From Bacteroidota bacterium (GTDB lineage Bacteria > Bacteroidota > Bacteroidia > Flavobacteriales_D > JABDKJ01), in the NCBI GenBank assembly GCA_027621335.1, contig JAQCAN010000125.1, positions 1-7,082 on the forward strand: DNA of 7,082 nucleotides. Reading direction: 5' to 3'. How positions within the stretch are numbered: the stretch's first letter is position 1; each line of letters opens with the position of its first letter. Below the pieces are notes generated by a model. It did not search any database. It was not told the origin of the DNA and worked only from the letters and a program-made list of their open reading frames with translations. The position numbers were made by a program, and so were the translations under genes. This document shows positions 6,801 to 7,082 of the stretch, piece after piece.

Positions 6801-7082
6801 ATGCGACTCCTTCTCATCCTCATATCATTTTTGACTCTAGCAGGCTCGTCAGTGCTGCAAGCACAACATGTCTATGGAGTGCCCACATTCGATGATTCGG
6901 TGAAGGTCTCTTCCCATTTCAGATTCCACAAGGACTCTACTTTGGAGAATATCAGTCAGTTCTTCACCCAAGGACATGTTGGAGGATACCTCCGAAATTC
7001 AAGTATGGCAACCATCAATGAGGGGGCCTTGAAGGATTACTGGACCAATGCCACTGGAGGCTCCATCTCCTTCCGTTCGGCT
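6801..7082 (+). CDS. Secreted protein, probable outer membrane beta-barrel porin (N-terminal part)
   Basis: An open frame of 94 codons running off the right edge. ATG at 6801 is preceded by AGGGA at 6793-6797, a reasonable ribosome binding site, 9 nt behind the YeeE-type stop. MRLLLILISFLTLAGSSVLQAQ is a convincing signal peptide (cleavage probably after VLQA or QAQ). The mature part contains 'FFTQGHVGGYLRNSSM', then 'ALKDYWTNATGGSISF'. This 'F-x-x-G-x-V-x-G-x-x-R ... D-Y-x-x-N-A-x-G-G' layout resembles the first two strands of Opr/OprD-like porins of Bacteroidota and Campylobacterota. Export is well supported; the porin assignment is tentative because most of the barrel is outside the window. 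By position it could admit the substrate of the neighbouring transporter. Confidence 0.6.
   Translation, partial: MRLLLILISFLTLAGSSVLQAQHVYGVPTFDDSVKVSSHFRFHKDSTLENISQFFTQGHVGGYLRNSSMATINEGALKDYWTNATGGSISFRSA

Overview
The window looks like a chromosomal segment of a Gram-negative Bacteroidota bacterium, possibly a marine flavobacterium-like lineage. The reasons are the style of the encoded proteins (short TolC-like channel, two-domain Usp, half-length YeeE, a Crp/Fnr protein with a TCAMTLNCC segment), the lack of strong Shine-Dalgarno sequences at most starts, and roughly balanced base composition judged by eye. All genes are on the + strand and the DNA is almost entirely coding. I see no RNA gene, mobile element, CRISPR array or extended repeat, and no gene-free stretch over 300 bases.

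Left part (1-4612): a tripartite efflux locus. The window opens in the C-terminal end of a periplasmic adaptor (membrane fusion protein). Its frame is interrupted by an in-frame TAG at 38-40 but continues recognisably to a TGA at 125-127, which overlaps the ATG of the pump gene (ATGA). A full-length 1055-residue RND inner-membrane permease follows (124-3291), then a TolC-like outer membrane channel (best start 3317, end 4612). Together these would export small molecules from the inner membrane or periplasm to the outside, driven by proton uptake.

Right part (4662-7082): a second, tightly packed group. It holds a cysteine-containing Crp/Fnr-family regulator (4662-5327), a tandem-domain universal stress protein (best start 5406, end 6221), a half-size YeeE/YedE-type membrane protein (6231-6791) and the first 94 codons of a secreted protein that looks like an outer membrane porin (6801 to the window edge). 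The last three are separated by only 9 nt each and are probably co-transcribed. From family knowledge, YeeE/YedE proteins import thiosulfate or related sulfur compounds, so a reasonable inference is a regulator-controlled sulfur/redox uptake module with an outer membrane entry route. This is not proven by the sequence.

The main oddities are the nonsense codon in the adaptor, the YeeE half-transporter without its usual second half immediately downstream, and the cysteine pattern of the regulator. Nothing here is clearly a new kind of system; the right-hand cluster is the most worthwhile target.
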